Shown here piece after piece: positions 29,401 through 39,700 of a DNA stretch of 64,000 nucleotides; position 1 is the first letter of the stretch; each line of letters starts with the position of its first letter. The stretch is from Candidozyma auris (lineage: Eukaryota; Ascomycota; Pichiomycetes; Serinales; Metschnikowiaceae). The notes under the pieces are model-generated. The model ran no database searches. It was not told where the DNA came from and was given only the letters and a program-made list of their open reading frames with translations. The stretch is from positions 682,001 through 746,000 of the forward strand of contig NC_072813.1 in the NCBI RefSeq assembly GCF_003013715.1. Direction: 5' to 3'. A program made the position numbers and the translations under genes.

Positions 29401-30323
29401 AAAAGCGTGTGTCTAATGACCTTCATACCAAATGAATCTACAGAACGAAGTGTAATGGCATCTTCCTTCTCTAAGATTGGTGCATCGACGGAATCACTCG
29501 AGAAGTATTCTGGGGTGTCGTCAGTTGATTTGGCATTGGATTCGCCTGGACTCCTCACCTCGTTGTAAACGGCAATTAAATCCTGTGGGACGTACAGAGG
29601 CTTCAAAGTGGGATCCCTGAAGATCTTGGTTAGACCTTCGATAGTGATGACATCCACGTTGTTTAGCATGTTGCGGAATAAATGGCGAGATTTTTTAGCA
29701 CGATTAAGCCATTTTTCAAACTTTTCAGGGTTTGAGAGACTTTTTCCTAGAAGTAAAGCGTATGTTCTATCGTTAGGTTGGAAGTTGAACTGTACCAGAG
29801 ACTTTTCCACGTACAGCTCTAGGTCCTCGATGGTAGTGGAATCTTCCGCAGCGTAAGCTTCTAAGTACTTGTTCAAAAGCTGAGCAAATCCCTTTGCCTG
29901 ATCAAGCAAGGGATATATAGCCTTGAGGATGTTATCTGCTCTATCGAAGTTCTTGGAAGCTAGAAGAGCATCTAACAAAGACTGAAGGTGCACAACGTCT
30001 TTCACAAAAGGTGACCTCGTCACTGGGTCGTAACTTGAAGACCAAGCTACTTCTTTTTTCTGTTCTTCCGGGAGATCAGCGACGGACTCTGGAGAAATTT
30101 CGTTAAAAGGTTTCTGTGTGAGCGATACTTGCCTCGTCTTTTGAGTATGCAACTGTGCGTTCTTTTTTAGGTCTTCAACTATGGAAGGGTATGCATAATT
30201 TGCTTTAAATAGCGCTGGCTCTGGGTGTTCTCTGGTGGAAGTAGTGACACACCTTAAGTATGGTCGAAAGCGGAGATTTAGAAAGCCTGTCCTCAGAGAT
30301 GAGGATTTAGCGGTTCTAAGCAT
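26406..30323 (-). CDS. RPO41: Mitochondrial DNA-directed RNA polymerase (T7-like single subunit)
   Basis: This 1305-residue protein transcribes mitochondrial DNA. An Arg/Ser presequence covers about 1-30. A PPR-like N-terminal extension follows. The polymerase domain has [20 protein letters not shown], motif A with the catalytic Asp in [18 protein letters not shown], motif B in [16 protein letters not shown] (invariant Lys and Tyr-Gly), and motif C in FASVHDSYW (second catalytic Asp). All catalytic elements are intact. The length is close to S. cerevisiae Rpo41 (1351). It is followed on the same strand, 460 bp upstream of its start, by SNF7. Confidence 0.96.
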   Translation of the reverse strand: [1305 protein letters not shown]

Positions 30324-30783
30324 GATGGATGCAGAGATGAGCGAGAGCTAGTATTAAATGGAAGGATATGTTCTCGAAACCTCAGATATAGCTATAGGAA
30401 CCAGGAAGGATAAATGTAACTAAAATATGTAAAAAAGGACCGGGAGTTATGGTGATTAGTTAAACGTAGTGTGAGGTTTCTAGAGATTTTTCTCATCGGA
30501 GCACCTTATGCAAACTGGAAAAGTTGCAGTGCGCATCCATCCCATACTCTCGGCTTTTCACTAACACTATCATTTGCCACACCTGTACATTGTACCACAC
30601 AAACGACCAGCAAGACAGGACACCATAGGGTATTATATCTATCAGATATGATATCGAAACGCTTTGCAGGTCGATTGCCCCAACTAGCAGCCACCTGACT
30701 TGTGGGTTCAGTCTGTTTCATGTAAGTAGCGCTGAACTTCAAAAGATGCATATCTCTCAAGTAATATAAGATGTACCCGTTCA
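30324..30783. other. Intergenic: SNF7 3' flank and RPO41 promoter
   Basis: This 460-bp spacer lies between tandem minus-strand genes. It holds the SNF7 3' UTR and the RPO41 promoter. Short frames on both strands look random. No motif copy is present. Confidence 0.55.
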
Positions 30784-31458
30784 TCACAACCCCATCTCTG
30801 CTTGCAATGCCTTCAATGCCTCCTCATCCTCGTCTTCCTCCTGCGGCTTATCCTTATTTACCGTAGGGAAATTAGGAAGCTCGGGCTCCTCAAACGCAGG
30901 GGCCTTTTGCGCTGGTGCCTGTGCTGCGGTATTCTTCTGCTTGCTTTCCTTCTCCTCCTCTTGTAAAGCCGCCAATTCCTCGTCTAACTCATCCTCGTCC
31001 ACATACTCACCACCCACTGGCCGCGAGATTGCCTCGGATATCTCGTCTGCCAACTCCACTTGCTCACGGATATCATCCATAGTGTTCTCCACCTTGTCAA
31101 CATCGTACTCACCATGAATCTGCTTCATGGCCAGGGCGCCTTGTTTCATCGCCTTCATGGTCTCCAAGTTGAGGTTGGCGCTCTCTATCGCGGTCAACTG
31201 TGTCTCAAGTGAGTCAATTTGGTTCTCAATCTTCATCAAGTTCGCCTCATACCCCTTTTTTCTTTTCAACGCATTCTTTGCCAAAGCTTTATTCGTGGAA
31301 ATATGTTTTCTTGCAAGCTTATCTTGATCATCGATTTGCGACTCTAGATGGCTACGCTTCTTGTTGAGCATCTGGATATGCTCCCTCAACTCAACGATGG
31401 CCTTTTTCGGCAATTCTTTCTTTTGCTGCTTGTTGCCTCCAAACATGTAGCTCCACAT
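30784..31458 (-). CDS. SNF7: ESCRT-III subunit Snf7 (Vps32)
   Basis: This 224-residue charged helical protein polymerises on endosomal membranes to bud and cut intralumenal vesicles. The basic N-terminal core (residues 1-110; [20 protein letters not shown], then [24 protein letters not shown]) is followed by acidic helices (about 120-175) and a C-terminal MIM1-like helix ([13 protein letters not shown]) that recruits Vps4. The length is the family standard (240 in S. cerevisiae). In fungi Snf7 also serves the Rim101 alkaline pH pathway. The start is the ATG at 31456-31458. Confidence 0.95.
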   Translation of the reverse strand: MWSYMFGGNKQQKKELPKKAIVELREHIQMLNKKRSHLESQIDDQDKLARKHISTNKALAKNALKRKKGYEANLMKIENQIDSLETQLTAIESANLNLETMKAMKQGALAMKQIHGEYDVDKVENTMDDIREQVELADEISEAISRPVGGEYVDEDELDEELAALQEEEKESKQKNTAAQAPAQKAPAFEEPELPNFPTVNKDKPQEEDEDEEALKALQAEMGL

Positions 31459-31856
31459 CTTGCCCTAAAATTCTTAGTGTGTGTAGTTGGAAGGTCTGTT
31501 AGTGTATAAGATGTACTGTAACGTTCTAAGATGGATATGACAAGGCAGGTATGATAAGAGCACCTCTGGTGGTGTTCCTTGGGTGATGCACGACCTTGCA
31601 CATTTAAGGCAAAACCAGTTGAATTCATACGATGTTTGATAGGTTGTAAGAAGATTGAGTTTCAACGAAAAATCCTTTCCTACTCATTAAATACCAAGTA
31701 TAACTGTGCATTAATTCATGTAGGCGTTAAGGTATGATTTGGCGAGGCAGCTATTCTACAAAGTGCGCAATATAATTACTTGCCGTGACTTCGGGCCTCA
31801 CCAATGCCTATGATATCATCCATCTAACAAAACTTGAAAGCTCACAAAACATCTCT
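31459..31856. other. Intergenic: SED5 3' flank and SNF7 promoter
   Basis: This 398-bp spacer lies between tandem minus-strand genes. No ORF, RNA gene or repeat is supported. Confidence 0.55.
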
Positions 31857-32831
31857 CTAGCTCACCATCACCCACAAAAAGAAGAAAAATAGCATCACAC
31901 CGAAGATTTTCAAGAACAACCACCTGTTGTTGGAAATATGGGCGTAGTACTTGAGTAATTCTCTCTGAGCCCCCGATATGTTCATATCGATGTCTTCAAC
32001 GTTTTGGTCAATTCTTTGAATTTGCTCACCCTGCTCAGTCACCATTGTTGCTAACTGGGAGAAGAGGTTGCCTACCTCATTAATGGTGGCTTCAATGGTC
32101 TCGACTGCACTGTTTCTCTGCTGTAGGTATTCGTTGCTCTGCTCTTCCATGAGAAGTAGCTGTCTGGTTTGGTCAGGTATGGAGAGAAGCTCAGCGCCTC
32201 CGTTCTGCGCTGGCTCATCTTCGAAACTATGCATGTATGGATTCTCCCCTAAGTTATGGGATGAGTTATTCACTCCCGTGCCCCTAGCGGAGTCGCTCTC
32301 ACTGAGCGGCGTCAGAGAATTCTGTCGCCTGTTGGTGGCAGCACTCAAGAAGTTCTCCTGCCTAGTTTTGTTCATTAGCTCATTCTTCTGTCTAAGCTCC
32401 AAAACATTTTTGAACTCACCACTTACATTCTTCATTTTCGAGTTAAGCAAATTCAAAACATTTTTCGAGTACTGATTGATCTGAGAATCCATCTGGATGG
32501 ACAGCTCTCCCTTGGCAAATCGCTGGAGATTTTGTATGCTCTGCTCAATCTTAAATATGTCTTGCTTGATTACATAGGTCAACTCGCCAATCTCCACGGG
32601 CCGGTCATCAAAGAGTGGTTTCTTCTTAGCCAAAAGTGCGAGCTTCAGTAGAAGCTCTGTTGTGTGGGCAATGTCTTTGGCGATTATCAGGGCTTGCTGG
32701 GAGAAACGTGATTTCTTGGGTGCCAGAGTGTCTTGCCGCTGCTGGCCGCCTTGCTGCCTTCTGTTGATTTTGTCATAAGACGACACGCATTGCTGGAACT
32801 CAAAAGTTCGATTTTGTATCGCCAGCGACAT
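31857..32831 (-). CDS. SED5: Golgi Qa-SNARE (syntaxin 5) SED5
   Basis: This 324-residue syntaxin drives ER-to-Golgi and intra-Golgi fusion. I place the start at the ATG at 32829-32831, because MSLAIQNRTFEFQQCVSSY matches the conserved Sed5 N-peptide that binds Sly1. A longer frame begins with TTG at 32963. The Habc region includes AKDIAHTTELLLKLALLAKKK. The SNARE motif (about 225-295; ETIEATINEVGNLFSQLATMV, then EQIQRIDQNVEDIDMNISGA) has the Qa central glutamine in the heptad centre. A C-terminal anchor (WLFLKIFGVMLFFFFLWVMV) ends at Ser324. S. cerevisiae Sed5 is 340 residues. Confidence 0.95.
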   Translation of the reverse strand: MSLAIQNRTFEFQQCVSSYDKINRRQQGGQQRQDTLAPKKSRFSQQALIIAKDIAHTTELLLKLALLAKKKPLFDDRPVEIGELTYVIKQDIFKIEQSIQNLQRFAKGELSIQMDSQINQYSKNVLNLLNSKMKNVSGEFKNVLELRQKNELMNKTRQENFLSAATNRRQNSLTPLSESDSARGTGVNNSSHNLGENPYMHSFEDEPAQNGGAELLSIPDQTRQLLLMEEQSNEYLQQRNSAVETIEATINEVGNLFSQLATMVTEQGEQIQRIDQNVEDIDMNISGAQRELLKYYAHISNNRWLFLKIFGVMLFFFFLWVMVS

Positions 32832-34488
32832 GTCTATGCTAGTATCTCGAGGGAGTAATGAGGGCCTGACTTTGAAAAGCGAAGGTGGTGCTGGTGTTCT
32901 TTTTGTACCGCGGTGTGCAGGTGAACCAGGGGAATAGCCAGCAGTTGTAACTACTTCAACCAAGTATGACTTAAGATGACATGGGTGACATTAGAACCTT
33001 ATCGTGCTTTGTAGTCATTTTTTGTAATGTGTCTGCAACTTTTGGACATTAGAAAGCAAGAGGGGGGGGGTCAGAAGTGCTTTGCACTATGCTAGCGATG
33101 AACACAGTAGGAGAAGAATCTTGAGATAAAACCAACAAATTTTAAAACTTTTACTTGGCAATCTATGCAAACCAAAAGCCGAGTTTATTGATTCATGGGT
33201 TTGATGAGATTCCATACATATTTGCAAACACTTGAGCAACATTCGTCGTTTGAGAAGAAGGTCAAAGGTATCCATGACGAAGCGCTGGTCGCTGATCTTG
33301 ACAGATCTTCATTGATAAAACAATTCTGCTAGGTTTTCTCAGCAAGTCAATTTACATTTCCTCAAAGCTCTTCTTTACACCATTGAAGAAATTTGATTTA
33401 GCGAAGTTATTGCCATCGAGAAAATGGAGGTAAATAATAGTCTTTTAACAGGTTTCGAACAAATATGACTCTTGAACAAAGAAACCGGCGTCTTTTATCA
33501 GTATTTGGTTAGCGGTTGGTAACGTAATGGTTGATATAGCTTGATATACTTACGAATCAGTCGTACATGGACGATTATATCTGTACTTCATGCATTGAAT
33601 ATTTCATTCTAGTTCCGAACCAAAGATTTATTAGTTTATATTAAGAAAATTCTTAATACATTCTATTAACTCACTTTCACGAAGAGTTTTGTCTTCGAAT
33701 ACTTAAATTGACGCCCATTTTGCAGCTAGTCGAGAGCAAATGTTACATTTTTACACCCGTGCACCAAAAGGGCCAAATGGCAACAGCTCGGCTAGCCCTT
33801 CAAGTGCACCATGCGGTGTAGACTCCAAATGAGACACAAACTATGACTGATAACAACGTTGGCCAATCCCTCTTATTATGTCTTCGATTGTATAAATATC
33901 TCTTGAAAAATAGACGGTTTTACGATGTTCACTATATTTGGCCCGCGTTCACTGCTGGAACTCTTAGAACCCAAGATAACATAAACAGCACTACAAAACC
34001 AATTATTTGCCATATCTAGTTTTTAGAGGTAATCTTGATCTATTTTTAAAGATATGTTGCCTCACAACGTAATTTGTTAATATGTGCTTTTTCAAATCAG
34101 TTTTCTACTCATCTAGACCTTGCGTTTACACCGTGTTCCATTTTGTCGAATGGCTGCGAAAAGGCTGAGACGCTCTCAAACACGACTAATACACGTTCGC
34201 TTAAAATCACCTTTTATCAGCCAAATCTGAAGAAACTCACATCATCATAATTGTTAAAATTTGTAGCTTACGAATTTGCCAAAACCTTCGCCTGAATGAC
34301 ACTATTTCAATAAGGTGGCCCTTATAGTTGGCCGTCCACGCGTTGCCAAAAAGGGAAAAAACTAAACATCTAAAGTCGCACTAACAAACACACAGAAAAA
34401 ATACTGGTATTATCAAGTCGTGCATCACCCACCTTGATCCCTCACGAGTATCAACAAAAACATTTCCTCTAAATCACCTACAAAGATC
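32832..34488. promoter_or_regulatory. Divergent promoter region, SED5 / TUB2
   Basis: This is a 1.66-kb AT-rich gene-free interval. It contains a 9-G run (33062-33070), an inverted repeat with 9-bp arms and a 2-nt spacer (33639-33658), and the motif copy ATGGCTGCGAA at 34150-34160, 339 bp before the TUB2 ATG. I found no ORF with an ATG start and no RNA gene. Confidence 0.55.
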
Positions 34489-35901
34489 ATGAGAGAAATT
34501 GTACGTAAGCAAGTTCAAACTTTTACGTTTCATCCTCTAATTGGCCCTTACTAACTTCAGATCCATTTGTCCACCGGTCAGTGTGGTAACCAGATTGGCG
34601 CTGCCTTCTGGGAAACTATCTGTGGTGAACACGGTTTAGACAACAATGGGAATTACCATGGCGACGACGGAATCCAAAAGGCCAAATTGGACGTGTACTT
34701 CAATGAAGCCTCCTCCGGCAAGTACGTTCCTCGTGCCGTTCTCGTGGACTTGGAACCAGGTACCATCGACGCTGTCAAGCTGTCCCGTATTGGTAACTTG
34801 TTTCGTCCCGATAACTACATCTTTGGCCAGTCTTCTGCTGGTAATGTGTGGGCCAAGGGTCACTATACTGAAGGTGCCGAATTGGTCGACTCTGTTATGG
34901 ATGTTGTGAGGAGAGAGGCCGAAGGTTGTGACTCGTTGCAGGGTTTCCAGATTACTCACTCCTTGGGTGGAGGTACTGGTTCTGGTATGGGTACCTTGTT
35001 GATCTCGAGAATCAGGGAGGAATTTCCAGACAGAATGATGGCAACCTTTTCCGTGATGCCCTCTCCTAAAGTTTCCGACACCGTCATTGAACCATATAAC
35101 GCGACCTTGTCTGTGCACCAGCTTGTGGAAAACTCCGATGAAACCTTCTGTATTGATAACGAGGCCTTGTATAATATCTGCCAAAAGACCTTACGCTTAC
35201 CACAGCCTTCTTACGACCAGTTGAACAACTTAGTTTCGTCTGTGATGTCTGGCGTCACCACTTCCTTGCGTTACCCCGGCCAGTTGAACTCTGATTTGAG
35301 AAAGTTAGCCGTTAACTTAGTGCCATTCCCAAGATTGCACTTCTTCATGGTTGGTTACGCTCCCTTGACTTCAATGGGTTCCCAGTCCTTCAGATCTTTA
35401 TCTGTTCCAGAGTTGACTCAGCAGATGTTCGATGCCAAAAACATGATGGCTGCTTCTGACCCTAGAAACGGCCGCTACTTGACAGTAGCTGCATTCTTTA
35501 GAGGAAATGTCTCTATGAAAGAGGTTGATGATGAAATGTACAAGGTTCAGACGAGGAACGCAGACTACTTTGTCGAGTGGATTCCTAACAATGTTCAGAC
35601 TGCCGTTTGTTCAGTTCCTCCAAAGGATTTGGACATGGCTGCTACATTCATCGGTAATTCGACCTCTATTCAAGAATTGTTCAAGAGAGTTGGCGATCAG
35701 TTCAGTGCTATGTTTAGAAGAAAAGCTTTCTTGCACTGGTACACCTCTGAGGGTATGGATGAGATGGAGTTCACTGAGGCAGAATCCAATATGAATGACT
35801 TGGTAAGTGAATACCAGCAGTACCAGGAAGCCAGCGTGGAAGAAGAAGAGGATGTGGATTATGGTGCCGAGGAGGCTCCTTTGACTGACAACATGGATTA
35901 A
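34489..35901 (+). CDS. TUB2: Beta-tubulin (two exons, 34489-34500 and 34561-35901)
   Basis: The spliced protein has 450 residues. Exon 1 encodes MREI, the conserved tubulin N-terminus that also carries the autoregulation tetrapeptide. Exon 2 begins [18 protein letters not shown] and includes the GTP-binding loop [10 protein letters not shown] and the acidic C-terminal tail ([13 protein letters not shown]). Without the first exon the frame would begin at a TTG. C. albicans TUB2 also has an intron right after codon 4. Residue 78 is a CTG codon (34780-34782) where animal beta-tubulins have Ser, which supports CTG-to-Ser decoding. The protein forms microtubules with alpha-tubulin. Codon bias is strong, as for an abundant protein. 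Confidence 0.97.
34501..34560 (+). other. TUB2 intron, 60 nt
   Basis: The intron starts GTACGT, one base different from the usual yeast GTATGT. It has a perfect branch site TACTAAC at 34549-34555 and ends TTCAG. Only five bases separate the branch heptamer from the exon. Removing it restores the conserved [15 protein letters not shown] junction. Confidence 0.93.
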
Positions 35902-36292
35902 TCGGGGTGGGCAAGCAAGCTTATACCATTTCTTCATGTATAGATTTATACCCTAGGTACACTGCTGTGTACATCTGTGTCGTTCGAGGCTGCTCATTGT
36001 TTATTTGCTCGTCGATGGTAAAGTGCCCGCTTGAAGGTTCATTGCAAAGCGGCTTCATCACCTACACACTCTCTTTATTTCGTATCATCTAATTTTAGTG
36101 AATTCTTTATTACGCCCTAATTTATGGAAAAAAAAAAAATTACTGATTGAATTCGTAATGCGTGAATTGTATAGTATATGGCAGCTCGATGTGACGACGC
36201 AGCTCTAGATTGGCCACTCAGGTACCACCTCGAACAGGACTTTATAACAGTGAATGTAGACCTAGTGGTAAAATGCGATGCACAGAGACAGC
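35902..36292. other. Intergenic: TUB2 and complex I subunit 3' flanks
   Basis: This 391-bp spacer lies between convergent genes and holds an A-run at 36128-36138. Both 3' UTRs must lie here. Nothing else is seen. Confidence 0.55.
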
Positions 36293-36658
36293 TCAATTGC
36301 CTCTCAAGAAATTTTTGACGAAATCATTCTTGTCGACATTGTTGTAGCTCTCCTGATCTTCAAAGTATCTCATGACATGGCATTGCTGTTTCCAAAAGTT
36401 GATCAATTCTTGAAACTCCATTTGCCCCTTGGCATAAAGAATGTTGGTTACGTCCAAGTCGTTGACAAACCTCTGTCTTTCGAATTCTTGTCTGATCTTC
36501 GTCTTGACGTTGGAGACAGGCATATCCAACTCGTACAAGTTGCAAAACTCCTTGGAGTTTCTGATGTATCTTCTGTACAAGTGAATGACTCTCTTTTTCA
36601 TGTCCGCATGTGTTAGAGAACGACGGGTCGTCTCTGCAAATTCAGTAGCAAGGGTCAT
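36293..36658 (-). CDS. NDUFA6: Mitochondrial complex I LYR subunit (NDUFA6/NB4M/B14 type)
   Basis: This 121-residue basic protein has the LYR motif (LYRRYIRN, about 27-34), followed by YELDMPVSNVKTKIRQEFER and NILYAKGQMEFQELINFWKQQCHVM. That combination is specific to the NDUFA6/NB4M accessory subunit of NADH:ubiquinone oxidoreductase. There it binds the acyl carrier protein through the LYR segment. Complex I is present in CTG-clade yeasts and absent from S. cerevisiae. The gene lies 101 bp downstream of the RIC1 stop, on the same strand. Confidence 0.9.
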   Translation of the reverse strand: MTLATEFAETTRRSLTHADMKKRVIHLYRRYIRNSKEFCNLYELDMPVSNVKTKIRQEFERQRFVNDLDVTNILYAKGQMEFQELINFWKQQCHVMRYFEDQESYNNVDKNDFVKNFLRGN

Positions 36659-36759
36659 GACAGCACAAAATCTCTGGACTTTTGGTTAATATCGTAAAAC
36701 AAATTGAAAGTTTTTGGTTGGCTAGAGTGCGGATGGGTGTGTGCAGCTCATAAAGTTCG

Positions 36760-39700
36760 TCACTGAATATGGGTGCGCATTTGCTGAAGAAGCTCGCCGG
36801 ATGGCTCTAGTAGCTTCACAAATCTGCACAATTCGAAGCAGTGGTCCCAACTTTCAGAACTTTTTAAAAGATCAATTATACGAAGAATAATTTGTCGATC
36901 CTTCGAGTCAAGTAGGGCTTGATCGTCCTCAGGGGTTTCCGCCGATTCGTACTCTCTCTTGAAGTTCAAATATACTATGAGGTAGTTGTAGCAAAGTTCC
37001 ACATCCTGAGACTTGATCAATCTGTTCATGAAATTGAGCGGGGTCTCATTGAGAAGCTTGAAGAACTTGTGCCAATAGCATATTTCAATTTTTCGTAAAA
37101 GATTGACGTAGATATTGTCAGCCTTGTCTGTGATGCTCACGAGTCTCATCACTCTCTCGAATGCAGAGTCGGACTGCTCATCAATGAAGTCAAATAAAAG
37201 TAGCTCGAGACAGTAGTCAAAGTTCGGAATATGTTTGTATGTGTTAACAATATTTGTCACCTCCAAATTGCTTTCGAATAGGTCATGCTGTATAAATTTG
37301 TTCAGAATTAACTGCCTGCTAGGTCTGTGCTTGACGATAAGATGTTCATTCTTAATTATTGTCTGGTATTCAAATCCTGTGACCTCTATCGCGCCATCAA
37401 CCTGTTGCGTTTTGAGAGCTTGCATGGACGAAAGGCAAACCTTAATGGGACGCAACGATTGTTCAACTTCAATACCAGGGTGTTTTGCAACTCCTTCAAA
37501 GGTATAGACAGAGTCAACAAGCTCTTGTGTCTTGTATATCAATATCTCATCTCCAGTCTTGACAGTGAGATGAGGAATTACTTTGCCACATCCGAAATCT
37601 ATGTTGTTCATGTGAATCGTCTCAACAGCGTTGCAAATCTTCACCAACTCATACATATTATTCGTTTGTGTCAGGCCCCTACCAGTAGGAGCATTATCCC
37701 CTTCAAGATGTTGGTTTTTGAGCAAGAATAAGTCACCGTTGGAAAGAAGGAAAAAAAAGTGTCTTTGTTGCGCCATTACCATCTTGGCAATCAATGGAAT
37801 TGCAAGTTTATGCTGAATACTAGACAAGTGAATAGACCGGCGAATGCTAATGCCTAGTTTGTTATCTTCATTGCCTCCTAGCTTGTTAAACTCAATGATG
37901 ACAATCTTCAGATCCCCTGTAATCAAAACGAGTAATTTAGAGAAGTTTTCTTCGTCATTCTGAATATCTGCATTCAAAATTTTTGCCTTGAAGTGATGTC
38001 TCCATACAATTAAATCTGTGTCAAGTCTGAAATTTACACCACCAGATCCAAGTCTGGATAGCGCTGTTTTCATAACAACTACTTCATCTGCCATCAAGTC
38101 AACAGTTCCATCATCATCTATGTCATCTCTAACGAACCTGTTGATCAACACAAGGTTGCCGCCAAGCCAGTGGTGATTGATGATATTCATTGACTCCATA
38201 TGATGATTCACAAAGTTGTACCAAAGTGCATGTTGAGCCTCCAGTCCACGTGAAATTGGGGTACTTACGGAAATTCTATCTCCATAAGATACAGACAACT
38301 GATTTGCAAAATTCTTTCGGATAATGAAGTGTGCAGTGGGCTTTCTACTTGAAAGTCTTTTTGAAGTACCATTGATATGATGATACTTTGTCAACACCCT
38401 CTGATAGTGTGGTATCAATGGTACTTTATGGAATGAATAGTCAGCTTCAAGTAGTGAAACATTTGTTTGGTCATGAAGAACAGCATCACCTAGCAAATCC
38501 TGAGATGAGATTAACAGGATGAAATGGACATTTTTCTTTTGGCTGTCAATTATGTACAACGCTAGTGAGCTGGGAGACACGAGAACTTTAGATGAGCGGC
38601 AAAAGTCGAAAAGTTGCTTCAAGCCCAGGTTTTCAGTTTTGTTGAAGTCAGACTGGATGGCTTCTGAGTCAAATAGCGTGGCTCCAAATTTTGATATAAG
38701 CTTCCAATAACCATTTTTAAGATCGGTAACGACAAAGAATGATCCGCAAGGAGCCCAATGACAGCTCGTCAGATTTTTTGAGGTGACGACTCGTTTAATG
38801 AATGCCATTGAGTGCTTTTTACCCAAATAATCTATCTTGTATAGATCATAAGAATCGTCTGTTTCGATAAGAAACAAATCGAATTGTGGATTATGTTGAA
38901 TTGACTTAGCAGGTTTATCAAGTTTGAGGAGTGCAATTCTCTTGAGATACAATGTGTCGTCTTCTTCATGAGCAATTTCAACGAGCAGAACGTTCATTGA
39001 TGTATTGACGAACACAAAATGATTCTTCGTCAAATCGTACAGCACCAACGAGTGCGGTTCAAACCATTCATAGTCATCCAACTTGAATACCTCACACCTT
39101 TGTGTCTTCAAATTGAGCACCTGGATTTCTTCGTTATCGTTATGGAAAAGCAATGTCTGAGAATTCAGCTTGCACCAAAGACTTTTGATAACACCGTTCA
39201 TCTTTAAAATTTTCACTAACGATACCTTGACCAAGGGTATGACATCATTACGCTGCTCGTCGTCGTTTGTACTGTTATTGAAGTGTTCAACGTTCTCGAG
39301 ATTGACAATATTCAGCCCCCCTTGAAGTATTGATTTTGTAGCTGACTTGAGTAGTGATGTCAAGGAAAACTTTGACAGCAGAGCAAGGGGCAACGAATTC
39401 TGTAAAAGTTCATCGTCATTTTTCTTATCATGGATCTCGTATAGGGACTTTGAGTAGTTGATCAAAAGATGGTACACCAAAATGTAATTGGATTCAGTCT
39501 GGACAAATACGTTCGTAGCATGGAGCTGATCTAGGCGAGATGTATCGACAGAAACCTGTCTTACGTTGATTTGGACACTTCTGCCATGGCTTTCAAGGCA
39601 TTCACTGCTTCTCTCGTGCACACTGATCGGCACAAGTGAACTGGCGTGGTGAATGAGTAGTGCTGTGTCGGTAGCAATTGCCAATAGGGGAGTTTGCGGG

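Noticed and set aside
33440..33480. B-box-like GTTTCGAAC suggesting a tRNA
   Set aside because: No matching T-stem, A box or acceptor stem is present. I checked other GTTCAA-like words near 12322, 42192 and 43012; none forms a tRNA T-arm.
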